64,000 bases of DNA from JACVRW01 sp038323835 (GCA_038323835.1 JBBQHI010000003.1:94916-158915), one strand, 5' to 3'; shown: positions 32,865 to 40,956, counted from the first letter of the stretch. The notes: generated from the letters alone by a model not told the origin. Numbers and translations are program-made.

Positions 32865-33368
32865 CGCCGGCGAGTTCGAAGTGGAGCTGAGGGGGCTCGA
32901 ACCCCTGACCTCCGCCATGCCATGGCGGCGCTCTTCCAGCTGAGCTACAGCCCCAGCGAACTCATACTTCTCAGCAACGTTAATACACGCTCGCTGTCCG
33001 TTGCGGGGCGGGGAAAGCCTGAGCTGGATCCCCGCTCGGTCCCAAGCAACAGCACCAGGAAGAAGGTAACAGCGGTCGAGGTCACCGCAGTACACCGCGA
33101 CTAGGTCGATCTCATCCTCGGCGTACGGGGAACGCGCGTATCCGTCGGATGTCCGCCGGCTGGTCTGGAGCGAGACCTTGACGAGCCCGGCACCAGCGTC
33201 GTGGGAGCCCCATTTGCACTGGACCCGATGGATCCGCTTGCCCAGCTCAAAAGCGAGATCGTAACGGCCGTGCTCTGCCACGGGCCGGAGCACCGAAACT
33301 CCTAATCTCGTGGCGGCCGCGGTGATTTCCGCCTCGGCCAGGGCGCCCTTCTGGTTCGTCGACAACAC
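32742..33368 (-). CDS. PD-(D/E)XK endonuclease of the group I intron-associated type, reading through tRNA-Ala
   Basis: Frame of 208 residues from GTG 33368. Residues 1-137 are the PDDEXK_5-type domain (I-Ssp6803I relatives): MLSTNQKGALAEAEITAAA, then GRYDLAFELGKRIHRVQCKWG with the D...QxK active-site pattern, and YAEDEIDLVAVYCGDL. Residues 139-163 (AVAQLEERRHGMAEVRGSSP) are the translated tRNA-Ala gene, and the tail is the antitoxin remnant, so there is no stop until 32742. The natural C-terminus is therefore uncertain. A perfect LexA-type box GAACGTATGTTC touches the start codon. No intron is seen in the tRNA. Confidence 0.7.
   Translation of the reverse strand: MLSTNQKGALAEAEITAAATRLGVSVLRPVAEHGRYDLAFELGKRIHRVQCKWGSHDAGAGLVKVSLQTSRRTSDGYARSPYAEDEIDLVAVYCGDLDRCYLLPGAVAWDRAGIQLRLSPPRNGQRACINVAEKYEFAGAVAQLEERRHGMAEVRGSSPLSSTSNSPAVRTGCHEFRNHFGHYLEKAAAGQEIEISRRGRPYARLVSA
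32752..32795. repeat. Right copy of the 44-bp direct repeat
   Basis: Same orientation as 30742-30785 with one mismatch; lies in the second antitoxin remnant. Confidence 0.85.
32882..32954 (-). tRNA. tRNA-Ala (GGC)
   Basis: 73 nt. Acceptor GGGGCTG/CAGCTCC, D-arm GCTC...GAGC, anticodon stem CCGCC/GGCGG around loop ATGGCAT (anticodon GGC), T-arm AGGGG-TTCGAGC-CCCCT and discriminator A; CCA is not encoded. Structure looks complete. It lies inside the open frame of the endonuclease gene, same strand. Confidence 0.95.
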
Positions 33369-33380
33369 GAACGTATGTTC
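33369..33380. promoter_or_regulatory. LexA/SOS box at the endonuclease start
   Basis: GAACGTATGTTC is a perfect GAAC-N4-GTTC palindrome, the core of actinobacterial and Gram-positive LexA sites. It ends on the base next to the GTG start codon, so LexA would cover the -10 region and +1. Suggests DNA-damage control of the endonuclease. Confidence 0.65.
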
Positions 33381-33401
33381 CCATAAGGGGCGGACGGAAG
33401 G

Positions 33402-33758
33402 TCAGACCACCGAGCGGGCCGGGGCCTCGCCCCAGAGCTGGTCCAGCCGGTAGTAGCGGCGCGCGTCGGGCGTGAAGATGTGCACGACGCAGTCGAGGTA
33501 GTCGAGCAGGATCCAGCGGGCCTCGCGCTCGCCCTCGGCCCGGCGCGGGAGCAGGCCCGCCTCGTTCTTCAGCTCCAGGTGGATCGCATCCTGGATCGCC
33601 TTGGTCTGGCGCTCGGTGTTCCCCGAGCAGATCACGAAGAAGTCCGTGTAGCTCACGATCCCGCGCAGGTCCACCACGCGCACGTCCCCCGCCTTGCGGT
33701 CGGAGGCGATCTCCGCGATCCGCTCGGCCAGCTGCTCGGCGCTCAGCTCGGCGGTCAC
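33402..33758 (-). CDS. rsfS: Ribosome silencing factor RsfS (YbeB/Iojap)
   Basis: 118 residues. Binds uL14 on the 50S subunit and blocks subunit joining in starvation. The family core is clear: DVRVVDLRGIVSYTDFFVICSGNTERQTKAI, then WILLDYLDCVVHIFTPDARRYYRLDQLW. 4-bp overlap with nadD upstream, the usual order nadD-rsfS. Confidence 0.95.
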   Translation of the reverse strand: MTAELSAEQLAERIAEIASDRKAGDVRVVDLRGIVSYTDFFVICSGNTERQTKAIQDAIHLELKNEAGLLPRRAEGEREARWILLDYLDCVVHIFTPDARRYYRLDQLWGEAPARSVV

Positions 33759-34378
33759 CGGCTCGCTCCCGCCGGCTGGCCGGCCGCGTAGAGCCCGCGC
33801 GCGGCGATCAGGTCAGCCACCCGCTCGGGCACCAGGTAGCGGATCGGCTCGCCCTCGGCCACCCGCCGCCGGATGTCGCTAGACGAGATCTGGAGCAGGG
33901 GCATGCGCACAAAGCTCAGGCGCTCGGCCCCGGCGAGGCCGGACACGCGCGCCCTCACCTCGTCCTCTCCCCATCCCACGCGCTCCACCACGGCCACGTC
34001 CGCGAGCTCGAGCACCCGCTCAGGCCGGTGCCAGCCGGGCAGCGCCGCCGCCTGGTCGCCGCCCAGGATGATCGTGAGCTGCTGCCCGGGCTCGCCGGCG
34101 TGCATGGCCTCGAGGGTCTCCGCGGTGTACGAGGGGCCCGGCCGGTCCAGCTCCACGCGCGATGCGGCGAAGCGGCCGTCGCCGGACACCGCCAGCTCCA
34201 CCATCTCGAGCCGCGCCTCCGCGCCGGGGTCCTCCTCCAGCGTCCGGTGAGGCGCCTCACCCACGGGCACCAGCACCACCCGGTCCAGCCCCAGCCGGAC
34301 CAGAACCTCCTGCGCGCAGACCAGATGTCCCAGGTGGGGCGGGTTGAAGGCGCCGCCGAAGAGTCCGACTCGCGGCAA
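33755..34378 (-). CDS. nadD: Nicotinate-nucleotide adenylyltransferase
   Basis: 207 residues. Makes deamido-NAD from NaMN and ATP. GLFGGAFNPPHLGHL contains the (H)xGH-type nucleotidylyltransferase motif; VPVGEAPHR, then IILGGDQAAALPGWHRPE, and SSSDIRRRVAEGEPIRYLVP (ISxxxIR motif) complete the family pattern. Starts 1 bp after the proA stop region; overlaps rsfS by 4 bp. Confidence 0.95.
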   Translation of the reverse strand: MPRVGLFGGAFNPPHLGHLVCAQEVLVRLGLDRVVLVPVGEAPHRTLEEDPGAEARLEMVELAVSGDGRFAASRVELDRPGPSYTAETLEAMHAGEPGQQLTIILGGDQAAALPGWHRPERVLELADVAVVERVGWGEDEVRARVSGLAGAERLSFVRMPLLQISSSDIRRRVAEGEPIRYLVPERVADLIAARGLYAAGQPAGASR

Positions 34379-34379
34379 C

Positions 34380-35651
34380 CTACTCCCGGACCTGCCCCGA
34401 GCCCTCGACCACGAACTTGTAGGTCGTGAGCTCGCGCGCGCCGATCGGCCCGCGGGCGTGGAGCTTCTGGGTGGAGTTGCCGATCTCGGCCCCCATGCCG
34501 AACACGGCGCCGTCGGTGAAGCGGGTCGAGGCGTTCACGTACACGCAGGCCGCGTCCACGCCGCCGGTGAAGGCCCGCGCGGACTCGGTGGAGCCCGTGA
34601 CGATCGCCTCCGAGTGCCCCGAGCCGTAGGTGTTCACGTGGTCGATGGCCTCCTCCAGGGAGTCCACAACCTTCACGGCCAGGATCAGCGCGTGGTACTC
34701 GGTGGACCAGTCCTCCTCGGTGGCCTCGCTCAGCGAGTCGGCCAGATCGCCGGCCAGCGCCCGCGTGCGCCCGTCCACCCTCAGCTCGACCCCGGACTCG
34801 CGCATCGCGCGTAGGACCAGGGGCAGGAACTCCGCCGCGGTGCCGGCGTGCACGAGAAGCGTCTCGGCGGCGTTGCACACCGAGGGGCGCTGAACCTTCG
34901 CGTTCACCGCGATCGCCAGAGCGTCGTCGAGGTCCGCGGTCGCGTCCACGAACACGTGGCAGTTGCCCGCCGCCGCGTACATGACCGGCACGGTCGCGTG
35001 CTCCTTCAGCGCCGCCTTCAGCCCCTCGCCCCCGCGCGGGATGATCAGGTCCACCACCCCGTCCTGGGTGGCGAGCTGCCTCAGCTCGTCCCGGTCCCCG
35101 CCGGACACGATCGAGATCGCTGCCGCGGGCACGCCGGTAGCGGCGGCGGCATCGGCCACCACCCGTGCGAGCACGGCGTTCGAGTGGGCGGCCACGGAGG
35201 AGCCCCTGAGCACGATCGCGTTGCCCGACTTCAGGCACAGCGCGGAGCAGTCCACCGTCACGTTGGGGCGTGCCTCGTAGACCACGGCCACCACGCCCAG
35301 CGGGACGCGCACCCGCCTCACGTCCAGTCCGTTCTCCAGCCGGTGGCCGTCGATCGTCTCACCCACGGGATCGGGCAGCGCGGCCACCGCGCGCACGTCT
35401 CCGGCGATACCGGCCAGGCGCTTCTCGTCGAGCTTCAAGCGGTCCAGCAGTCCCGAGTCGAGGCCCGCCTCCCGGCCCGCCTCCATGTCGCGCTCGTTCG
35501 CCTCCAGGATCTCCCCGGCGCGTGCCTCCACCGCGTCCGCCATCGCCGCCAGCGCGGCGTTCTTGGTGGCGCTGTCGAGGGTCGCGAGCACGCGCGCGGC
35601 GTCGCGGGCCTCGGCGCAGACTTCGGCTACCGATCTGGTGGTGGTGGCCAC
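34380..35651 (-). CDS. proA: Glutamate-5-semialdehyde dehydrogenase (gamma-glutamyl phosphate reductase)
   Basis: 423 residues. Second step of proline synthesis. LPDPVGETIDG, VRVPLGVVAVVYEARPNVTVD, LKSGNAIVLRGSS, then LIIPRGGEGLK, and the catalytic Cys block QRPSVCNAAETLLVH are intact; SEAIVTGSTESARAF and NASTRFTDGAVFGMGAEIG follow. GTG 35651 is preceded at 6 nt by TACCCT. proB is upstream on the same strand, separated by a MATE transporter gene. Confidence 0.96.
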   Translation of the reverse strand: MATTTRSVAEVCAEARDAARVLATLDSATKNAALAAMADAVEARAGEILEANERDMEAGREAGLDSGLLDRLKLDEKRLAGIAGDVRAVAALPDPVGETIDGHRLENGLDVRRVRVPLGVVAVVYEARPNVTVDCSALCLKSGNAIVLRGSSVAAHSNAVLARVVADAAAATGVPAAAISIVSGGDRDELRQLATQDGVVDLIIPRGGEGLKAALKEHATVPVMYAAAGNCHVFVDATADLDDALAIAVNAKVQRPSVCNAAETLLVHAGTAAEFLPLVLRAMRESGVELRVDGRTRALAGDLADSLSEATEEDWSTEYHALILAVKVVDSLEEAIDHVNTYGSGHSEAIVTGSTESARAFTGGVDAACVYVNASTRFTDGAVFGMGAEIGNSTQKLHARGPIGARELTTYKFVVEGSGQVRE

Positions 35652-35657
35652 GGGCCT

Positions 35658-35663
35658 AGGGTA
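35658..35663 (-). promoter_or_regulatory. Putative -10, leaderless start of proA-nadD-rsfS
   Basis: TACCCT, 6 nt, then GTG 35651, so +1 falls on the start codon. Confidence 0.5.
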
Positions 35664-35681
35664 CCGGTCGCGCGCCGCCCG

Positions 35682-37007
35682 CTAGGCGGTGACGCCGCCC
35701 GCGCGGCGCGCTCCGGTCACGGCCCAGCGCCCGCTCCGGAAGCGCCATCCGCAGGTGGCGAGCCGGACCAGGATCAGCGCCACGAGACCCACCCAGACGC
35801 CGACGATGCCGAGGTCGAAGGCCAGCGCCGCGAGCGCGATCGGCACGTAGACCCCGAACGTGGCCGCGAGCATCGCCCACATGAGGAAGCGCGTGTCGCC
35901 GGCGCCGATAAGGATGCCGTCGAGGGCGAACACCGCGCCGTTCGCGGGTTGCATGAGCGCGAACAGCGGCCAGATCTCGTTGAGCCGGGCGATCACGTCG
36001 GAGTCGCCGGTGAACGCTCGCGGAAGCACGTCCGTGAGGGCGAGCACCACGACGGCGAACACCCCGCCCGCGGCCACCGCCCACTCGATCATCCGCCGTG
36101 CGGCGCGGCGCGCCCCCTCGGCGTCGCCGGCCCCGAGCGCCCGGCCCACGATCACCTGGCCGGCGATGGCCACCGCATCCAGGGTCAGCGCCAGGAACAC
36201 GAACAGCTGAAACGCCACCTGGTGAGCTCCGAGCGAGTCGTCCCCGATTCGCGCGAGCACCGCGCCGGCCACGAGAAACGAGCCGTAGAGAGCACCCGTG
36301 CGCACGAAGATCTCACCGCCGATCCGAGCCAGCGGGCGCATCTCCGCGATCCGCGGCCGGCGGGAGTCGGCCGGAGCGCGGAGGAGGCAGCGCGCGAACG
36401 CCGCACCCATGCCCGCCTGGGAGATCACGGTGGCCCACGCCGACCCGGCGAGGCCCCAGTCGAACGTGTAGATGAACAGCACGTTCAGCACCACGTTCAC
36501 GAGGTTGGCGGCGACGACGATCACCAGCGGGGTGCGCAGGTCCGATACCCCGCGCAGGTAGCCCTGGCCCGCGAGAGCGATCAGGGCGAAGGGCAGCCCC
36601 AGCGATCCGATCCGCAGGTAGAGCACGGCCAGGTCCCCGGTCCGGCCGTCCCCTCCCATCAGGTGCACGAGCGGCCAGGCCAGCGCGGCGAGCGCCACGG
36701 TGAGGCACACCCCGATACCCACCGACAGCCACAGCGCCTGCGCCGCCAGGCGCCCCGCCGCCTGCTCCTCGCCCGCCCCGTGGAGCCGGGCCACGTGTGC
36801 CGTGGTGCCGTAGGTGAGGAAGTTGAAGAGCGTGAAGGCGCCGGTGATCAGCGTCCCGGCGATGGCCACCCCGGCCAGCTGGGGCGTGCCCAGGTGCCCC
36901 ACCATCGCCGTGTCCGCCAGCAGGTAGAGCGGCTCGGCGGCCAGCGCCCCGAGCGCGGGGATGGCGAGCCGCCGGATCTCGCGGTCGTACTCTGAGCGGA
37001 GCCTCAC
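35682..37007 (-). CDS. MATE family efflux transporter (DinF-like)
   Basis: 441 residues and twelve membrane helices in two halves. REIRRLAIPALGALAAEPLYLLADTAMVGHLGTPQLAGVAIA is the family opening; YLRGVSDLRTPLVIVVAANLVN marks helix 5-6; the second half repeats the pattern (SLGAHQVAFQLFVFLALTLD, then AVAIAGQVIVGRALGAGD). Closest to the DinF subgroup, which export drugs or metabolites with Na+ or H+. It has split proB from proA. Start GTG 37007 has TTCACT 6 nt upstream. Confidence 0.9.
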   Translation of the reverse strand: MRLRSEYDREIRRLAIPALGALAAEPLYLLADTAMVGHLGTPQLAGVAIAGTLITGAFTLFNFLTYGTTAHVARLHGAGEEQAAGRLAAQALWLSVGIGVCLTVALAALAWPLVHLMGGDGRTGDLAVLYLRIGSLGLPFALIALAGQGYLRGVSDLRTPLVIVVAANLVNVVLNVLFIYTFDWGLAGSAWATVISQAGMGAAFARCLLRAPADSRRPRIAEMRPLARIGGEIFVRTGALYGSFLVAGAVLARIGDDSLGAHQVAFQLFVFLALTLDAVAIAGQVIVGRALGAGDAEGARRAARRMIEWAVAAGGVFAVVVLALTDVLPRAFTGDSDVIARLNEIWPLFALMQPANGAVFALDGILIGAGDTRFLMWAMLAATFGVYVPIALAALAFDLGIVGVWVGLVALILVRLATCGWRFRSGRWAVTGARRAGGVTA

Positions 37008-37031
37008 CCGCCCAGTGAAGCAGCGCTGGGC

Positions 37032-38123
37032 TCAGTCAAGAACGAAGTAGTCGCGGTGCACGGCCTCGGTGGTGGCCCGCGGCAGCAGCTCGCGCACGGC
37101 GTCGGTCTTCATTCCCCTGATGCTCCGGAGCTCCTCGGCCGAGTAGTTCACGATCCCCTTCCCCACAGAGCGCCCGTCGCAGCGCACCTCCACGGCGTCG
37201 CCGGCCTCGAACTCACCCTCCACCTGCACGACCCCCACGGGCAGCAGGCTCGTGCCGCGCTCGCGCAGGGCGCGCTCCGCGCCCTCGTCCACGGCCAGGC
37301 GCCCGCGCGACGGCTTGGCGTAGCGCAGCCAGAGCTTGAAGCTCGACACCCGCCCCGCCTGGGGACGGAAGAGCGTGCCCGATGCCTCGCCCGCGAGTGC
37401 CCGCGCCACCGAGCCCCGCTCCACCCCGCTCGCGATGGTCACGGGGATGCCCGCCGCAGTGGCCATCTCGGCCGCCACCACCTTCGAGCGCATCCCGCCC
37501 GAGCCCAGCGGGGAGGTGGACAACCCGATGTCGTACTGGTCGAGTTGGGCCACGTCCGTGACCTCGGTGACCGGCTCGGCCGAGCTGTCGTGGCGCGGAT
37601 CCGCGGTGTACAGACCGTCGGTCTCGGTGAGCAGCACGAGCCGGTCCGCCGCGAGCAGGATCGCCACCTGCGCGGCCAGGAAGTCGTTGTCGCCGAAGGA
37701 GATCTCGTCGGTGGTGGTGGTGTCGTTCTCGTTGATCACCGGCACCACCCGCCAGCGCAGCAGCGTCTGGAGGGTGTGCCGGGCGTTCAGGTAGTGGCTT
37801 CGCGCGGAGAGGTCGAAGAACGTGAGCAGCACCTGCGCGCTGGGGACGCGGCGCGCCTGGAGCAGCTCGTCGTAGGTGCGGTAGAGCTTGCCCTGACCAA
37901 CGGCCGAGGCCGCCTGCAGGTCCTCCATCTGGGTCGGGCGCACGGGGAGCCCCATCAACGCCATCCCGCGGGCGATCGCCCCGGAGGTCACCACCACCAC
38001 GGAGTCGCCCGCGTCGTGGCGTGCGGCCACCTCCGAGCAGACCCACTCGAGCACATCCGCGCGCACCGCGCCGGACTCGTCGGCGACGATGCTCGAGCCC
38101 AGCTTGACTACGACCGTGGCCAC
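37032..38123 (-). CDS. proB: Glutamate 5-kinase
   Basis: 363 residues. First, feedback-regulated step of proline synthesis. Kinase domain: VVVKLGSSIVADES, VVVTSGAIARGMALMG, INENDTTTTDEISFGDND, LLTETDGLYTADPR, and GTGGM-like GSGGMRSKVVAAEMATAAGI. The C-terminal ~80 residues are a PUA domain (GRLAVDEGAERALRERG, GVVQVEGEFEAGDAVEVR). GTG 38123 starts the conserved first strand; the frame extends to 38318 over the lipoprotein gene and is not real there. Confidence 0.95.
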   Translation of the reverse strand: MATVVVKLGSSIVADESGAVRADVLEWVCSEVAARHDAGDSVVVVTSGAIARGMALMGLPVRPTQMEDLQAASAVGQGKLYRTYDELLQARRVPSAQVLLTFFDLSARSHYLNARHTLQTLLRWRVVPVINENDTTTTDEISFGDNDFLAAQVAILLAADRLVLLTETDGLYTADPRHDSSAEPVTEVTDVAQLDQYDIGLSTSPLGSGGMRSKVVAAEMATAAGIPVTIASGVERGSVARALAGEASGTLFRPQAGRVSSFKLWLRYAKPSRGRLAVDEGAERALRERGTSLLPVGVVQVEGEFEAGDAVEVRCDGRSVGKGIVNYSAEELRSIRGMKTDAVRELLPRATTEAVHRDYFVLD

Positions 38124-38128
38124 GGCGG

Positions 38129-38527
38129 CTAGCCGCCCGAGCCGCCGGCGAGCTTCCAGTCCCCGTCGTGGCGCTCGAGCTGGAAGACCCGCTTCTGGCG
38201 CTGCCCCTGGACCCGCAGAACGGCCGGCACCACCGCCTTGTCGCCGTCGACCTTCCCCTTCCCAACGCTCTTCAGCGCGAGCTGGAGTCCGGTGACCGCG
38301 TTCAGCTGCTGCTTGCACTGATCGGTGTCACCCTCCTTCGCGCCCGTGGCCTCGGCGATGAACTTGGGGGTGAGGATGTCCTCGCACAGTCGCGTTGAGT
38401 CGCGATCGTTGGTGGCCTTCACGAAGTCCCGCACCACTTGCTCGGGCCCCGCGGAATCGCCGCCGCCGCAGCCGACCGCGCCCAGGCAGGCGAGCACGAG
38501 GACGGCGGGGGCGGAGCGACGGAGCAC
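38129..38527 (-). CDS. Small lipoprotein, unknown function
   Basis: 132 residues. Signal peptide LRRSAPAVLVLACLGAVGC with lipobox GAVGC. The mature part, SAGPEQVVRDFVKATNDRDSTRLCEDILTPKFIAE then VDGDKAVVPAVLRVQGQ and FQLERHDGDWKLAGGSG, has the helix-then-sheet pattern of NTF2-like/DUF4878-type lipoproteins. It sits between obg and proB, 10 bp after obg and 5 bp before proB, so it is in their transcript. Confidence 0.75.
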   Translation of the reverse strand: MLRRSAPAVLVLACLGAVGCGGGDSAGPEQVVRDFVKATNDRDSTRLCEDILTPKFIAEATGAKEGDTDQCKQQLNAVTGLQLALKSVGKGKVDGDKAVVPAVLRVQGQRQKRVFQLERHDGDWKLAGGSGG

Positions 38528-38537
38528 CGGGTGACTT

Positions 38538-39833
38538 CTACCGGAACGGTGAGCCGGGATGGAGCTCGAAGACGATTCCGCCGATCTCCACGTCGTCTCC
38601 GGCCTCGAAGCCGCTGGCCTCGAGCGCGCGGATCACGCCCAGCGAGCGCAGCCGGCCCTCCACGTAGCGCATGGCCTCGTCGTTGTCCGGGTCGTGCCGG
38701 GCCATCAGGCGCTCCACCCGCTCGCCGCGCACGGCGAAGGCCCCGGGGCCGATGCGCTCCACCGTGACCCGGTCCGCCTCCCCGGGCCGGTAGACGCGGT
38801 GGGTGGCCGGCACCTCACCGGGACTCCCCTCACTGAGTGCACCCTCCAGGGGCACGCGCCAGGTGATGGCCGCGGCCAGCTCGTCGAGTCCCGCGCCGGT
38901 GGCGGCCGAGGTGGTGAGCACCTCGCCCCCCACGCGGTCGCGCCACTCCTCGACCGCGCTCCCGACGACATCCTCGGGCACGAGGTCGCTCTTAGAGAGG
39001 CACAGGATCCGGGGCAGCTCGGCCAGCCCGTGCCCGTGCTCGCGCAGCTCGGCCTCCACGGTCGCGTGATTGGCCACCGGGTCGGATCCGTCGACCGGGT
39101 TCAGGTCGAGGACGTGCACCAGCAGGCGGCAGCGCTCCACGTGGGCCAGGAACTCATGACCGAGGCCCGCCCCGTCGCTGGCGCCCTCGATCAGCCCGGG
39201 AATGTCGGCCAGCACCAGCTGACGGTCCCCGGCCTCGATCGTGCCGAGCACGGGCTCCACGGTGGTGAACGGGTACCCCGCCACCTTCGGCCGGGCGCGC
39301 GTGAGGCGCGCCAGAAGCGACGACTTCCCCGCGTTCGGGAGCCCCACGAGCCCCGCGTCGGCCAGCAGCTTGAGGCTGAGCTCCAGCCAGCGCTCCTCGC
39401 CGGCCAGCCCGTTCTCGGCAAACCGCGGCGTCTGGCGGGTGGAGGTGGTGAAGTGACGATTGCCGCGCCCGCCCATCCCGCCGCGAGCCACCGCGGCCCG
39501 CTGCCCGGGTGACACGAGGTCCCAGCGCGCATCCCCATCGGCGTCCTCCAGGACCGTGCCCGGCGGTACCCGGATCTCGAGCGCCGGGGGCGTGGCGCCG
39601 TGCTTGCCGGCTCCGTGGCCGTGGCCGCCCCGGCGGGCCTTGAACTGGCCCCCGCGGTGGAAGCTCGCCAGGTCGCGGAGCGACGGGTCGCAGATCACCA
39701 CCACCTCGCCGCCACGTCCTCCGTCGCCGCCGTCCGGGCCGCCCTTGGGCACGTGGGCCTCGCGGCGCAGCGACACGGCGCCGTCGCCGCCACCCCCGCC
39801 CTTCACGAGTATCCGCGCCCGGTCGTGGAACAC
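38538..39833 (-). CDS. obg: Obg/CgtA GTPase
   Basis: 431 residues. Ribosome-assembly and stress GTPase. The Gly-rich Obg fold is at 1-158 (VKGGGGGDGAVSLRREAHVP then GGPDGGDGGRGGEVV); the G domain has GLPNAGKSSLL (G1), DIPGLIEGA (G3), LSKSDL (G4) and TSAATG (G5); the C-terminal OCT domain (~345-431) is present. Starts GTG 39833. It usually follows rpmA directly; here DUF1028 and SDR genes intervene. Confidence 0.96.
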   Translation of the reverse strand: MFHDRARILVKGGGGGDGAVSLRREAHVPKGGPDGGDGGRGGEVVVICDPSLRDLASFHRGGQFKARRGGHGHGAGKHGATPPALEIRVPPGTVLEDADGDARWDLVSPGQRAAVARGGMGGRGNRHFTTSTRQTPRFAENGLAGEERWLELSLKLLADAGLVGLPNAGKSSLLARLTRARPKVAGYPFTTVEPVLGTIEAGDRQLVLADIPGLIEGASDGAGLGHEFLAHVERCRLLVHVLDLNPVDGSDPVANHATVEAELREHGHGLAELPRILCLSKSDLVPEDVVGSAVEEWRDRVGGEVLTTSAATGAGLDELAAAITWRVPLEGALSEGSPGEVPATHRVYRPGEADRVTVERIGPGAFAVRGERVERLMARHDPDNDEAMRYVEGRLRSLGVIRALEASGFEAGDDVEIGGIVFELHPGSPFR

Positions 39834-39838
39834 GGTGC

Positions 39839-40747
39839 CTACGCCTCCCCGCGGGGGGCGAGCAGCCGCTCGATCAGGTCGCGATCGTCCGGGAACAGGC
39901 CCGAGGAGGGCAGCCGCCGCAGCAGCTCTCCCCAGCCCGCGTGGGCTGCAGCGGCCCGGGCGATCAGCGGTCGCGCCTCCTCCTCGCGCCCCTCCCCGGC
40001 CAGGGCGGCGCCATGCCAGAAGGCCAGCTCCATGTTGCCGGGCTCCGCGGCGTGGGCGGCGGCGAACGCGCGCAGCGCGCCGTCGGCGTCGCCGCGCGCG
40101 GCAAGCTCGTCTCCCTCGTCCACGTGCGCGTACGCGCGGGTCAGCGCGAGAAGCCGGGCGAGCTCCCCCAGCGGATCGGCGTGGTCGTCCACCCGCAGGT
40201 CCACGGGGCGGTCGGCCGTCGGGCTTCCGCTCGCCTCCGCGGCCACCACCACGAGCGCCGCGGACTGGCGCCCGCGCAGGTCGCCGCCCTCGCCCTCGGC
40301 CGCCTCGAGCGCGGCCATCAGGCGCGCGGCCAGGTCCCCGTCCGCGCTCTCATAGGCCTCCACCATGGCGTCCCACACCGTGGCGCGCGCCATGATGTTC
40401 GCCTGGGCGCTCACGCCGTCCCCCTGACGGTCCCCGGCGGCAGCGATGCAGCGCTCGCCCGTGTGAGCGGCCACGCGCCCGGAGGAATCGACCACCGCGA
40501 GCTGGCGCACGTCGCGCTGCTCGTCAGCGGCGAGGAGAGCGGCCACCACGGTCGCGGCGGGGTTCCCTCCCCGCAACGCATCCAGCCCCCTCGGGCCGAA
40601 CGCCGGCTCCACCACGGATTGGGTGGCCACCGCGCCCACGCCGGCCTCGGCCCAGGCAACGAGCCTGCCCACGCCGAGGAAGTGCGACTGGACGGCAACG
40701 CCGATCTGGCCGGTGGAGCCCTCACGGGCGACGATCGAGTACGTCAT
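39839..40747 (-). CDS. DUF1028 (Ntn-hydrolase-like) protein
   Basis: 302 residues from ATG 40747, with TACCAT 9 nt upstream. TYSIVAREGSTGQIGVAVQSHFLGVG, then VVEPAFGPRGLDALRGG and GDGVSAQANIMARATVWDAM define DUF1028, whose fold resembles Ntn hydrolases. The C-terminal ~90 residues (ALRAFAAAHAAEPGNMELAFWHGAALAGEG) look like a TPR-type helical add-on. Reaction unknown. It is 5 bp before obg. Confidence 0.85.
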   Translation of the reverse strand: MTYSIVAREGSTGQIGVAVQSHFLGVGRLVAWAEAGVGAVATQSVVEPAFGPRGLDALRGGNPAATVVAALLAADEQRDVRQLAVVDSSGRVAAHTGERCIAAAGDRQGDGVSAQANIMARATVWDAMVEAYESADGDLAARLMAALEAAEGEGGDLRGRQSAALVVVAAEASGSPTADRPVDLRVDDHADPLGELARLLALTRAYAHVDEGDELAARGDADGALRAFAAAHAAEPGNMELAFWHGAALAGEGREEEARPLIARAAAAHAGWGELLRRLPSSGLFPDDRDLIERLLAPRGEA

Positions 40748-40764
40748 CTCGCGGCGATGGTATT

Positions 40765-40911
40765 GGTGGTCCGGTGCTCGCCCCATCACCGACCGGGCTC
40801 CACTCCTCCCCGAGGTGGTCCGGTGCCCGCCCGATCACCGACCGGGCTCCACTCCTCCCCGAGGTGGTCCGGTGCTCGCCCGATCACCGACCGGGCTCCA
40901 CTCCTCCCCGG
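40765..40911 (-). repeat. Three tandem copies of the 49-bp palindromic repeat
   Basis: Units start at 40765, 40814 and 40863, exactly 49 bp apart, in the opposite orientation to 75-172. They differ at only a few positions. They lie between the SDR and DUF1028 genes, just upstream of the latter's promoter. Confidence 0.92.
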
Positions 40912-40926
40912 CAAGAGGTGCCAGCT

Positions 40927-40956
40927 GGCTTTCGGCGGAGGTGTCCGCCGAAAGCC
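40927..40956. terminator. Strong hairpin after the SDR gene
   Basis: GGCTTTCGGCGGA and TCCGCCGAAAGCC form a perfect 13-bp stem with loop GGTG, 82 bp past the SDR stop. No U-tract. Confidence 0.6.

Noticed and set aside
32369..32923. 184-residue minus-strand ORF across the SHOCT and tRNA region
   Set aside because: Low-complexity Arg/Ser/Ala composition, crosses the tRNA in a non-tRNA-readthrough frame and has no recognisable motif.
32882..33368. Group I intron in the tRNA-Ala gene
   Set aside because: The tRNA is contiguous and folds without a gap in the anticodon loop, and no intron core is recognisable although the nuclease is of the intron-associated type.
40765..40911. Possible CRISPR array (three regular 49-bp repeats)
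   Set aside because: Units are directly adjacent with no unique spacers, and the same unit occurs singly and in both orientations elsewhere; no cas genes.
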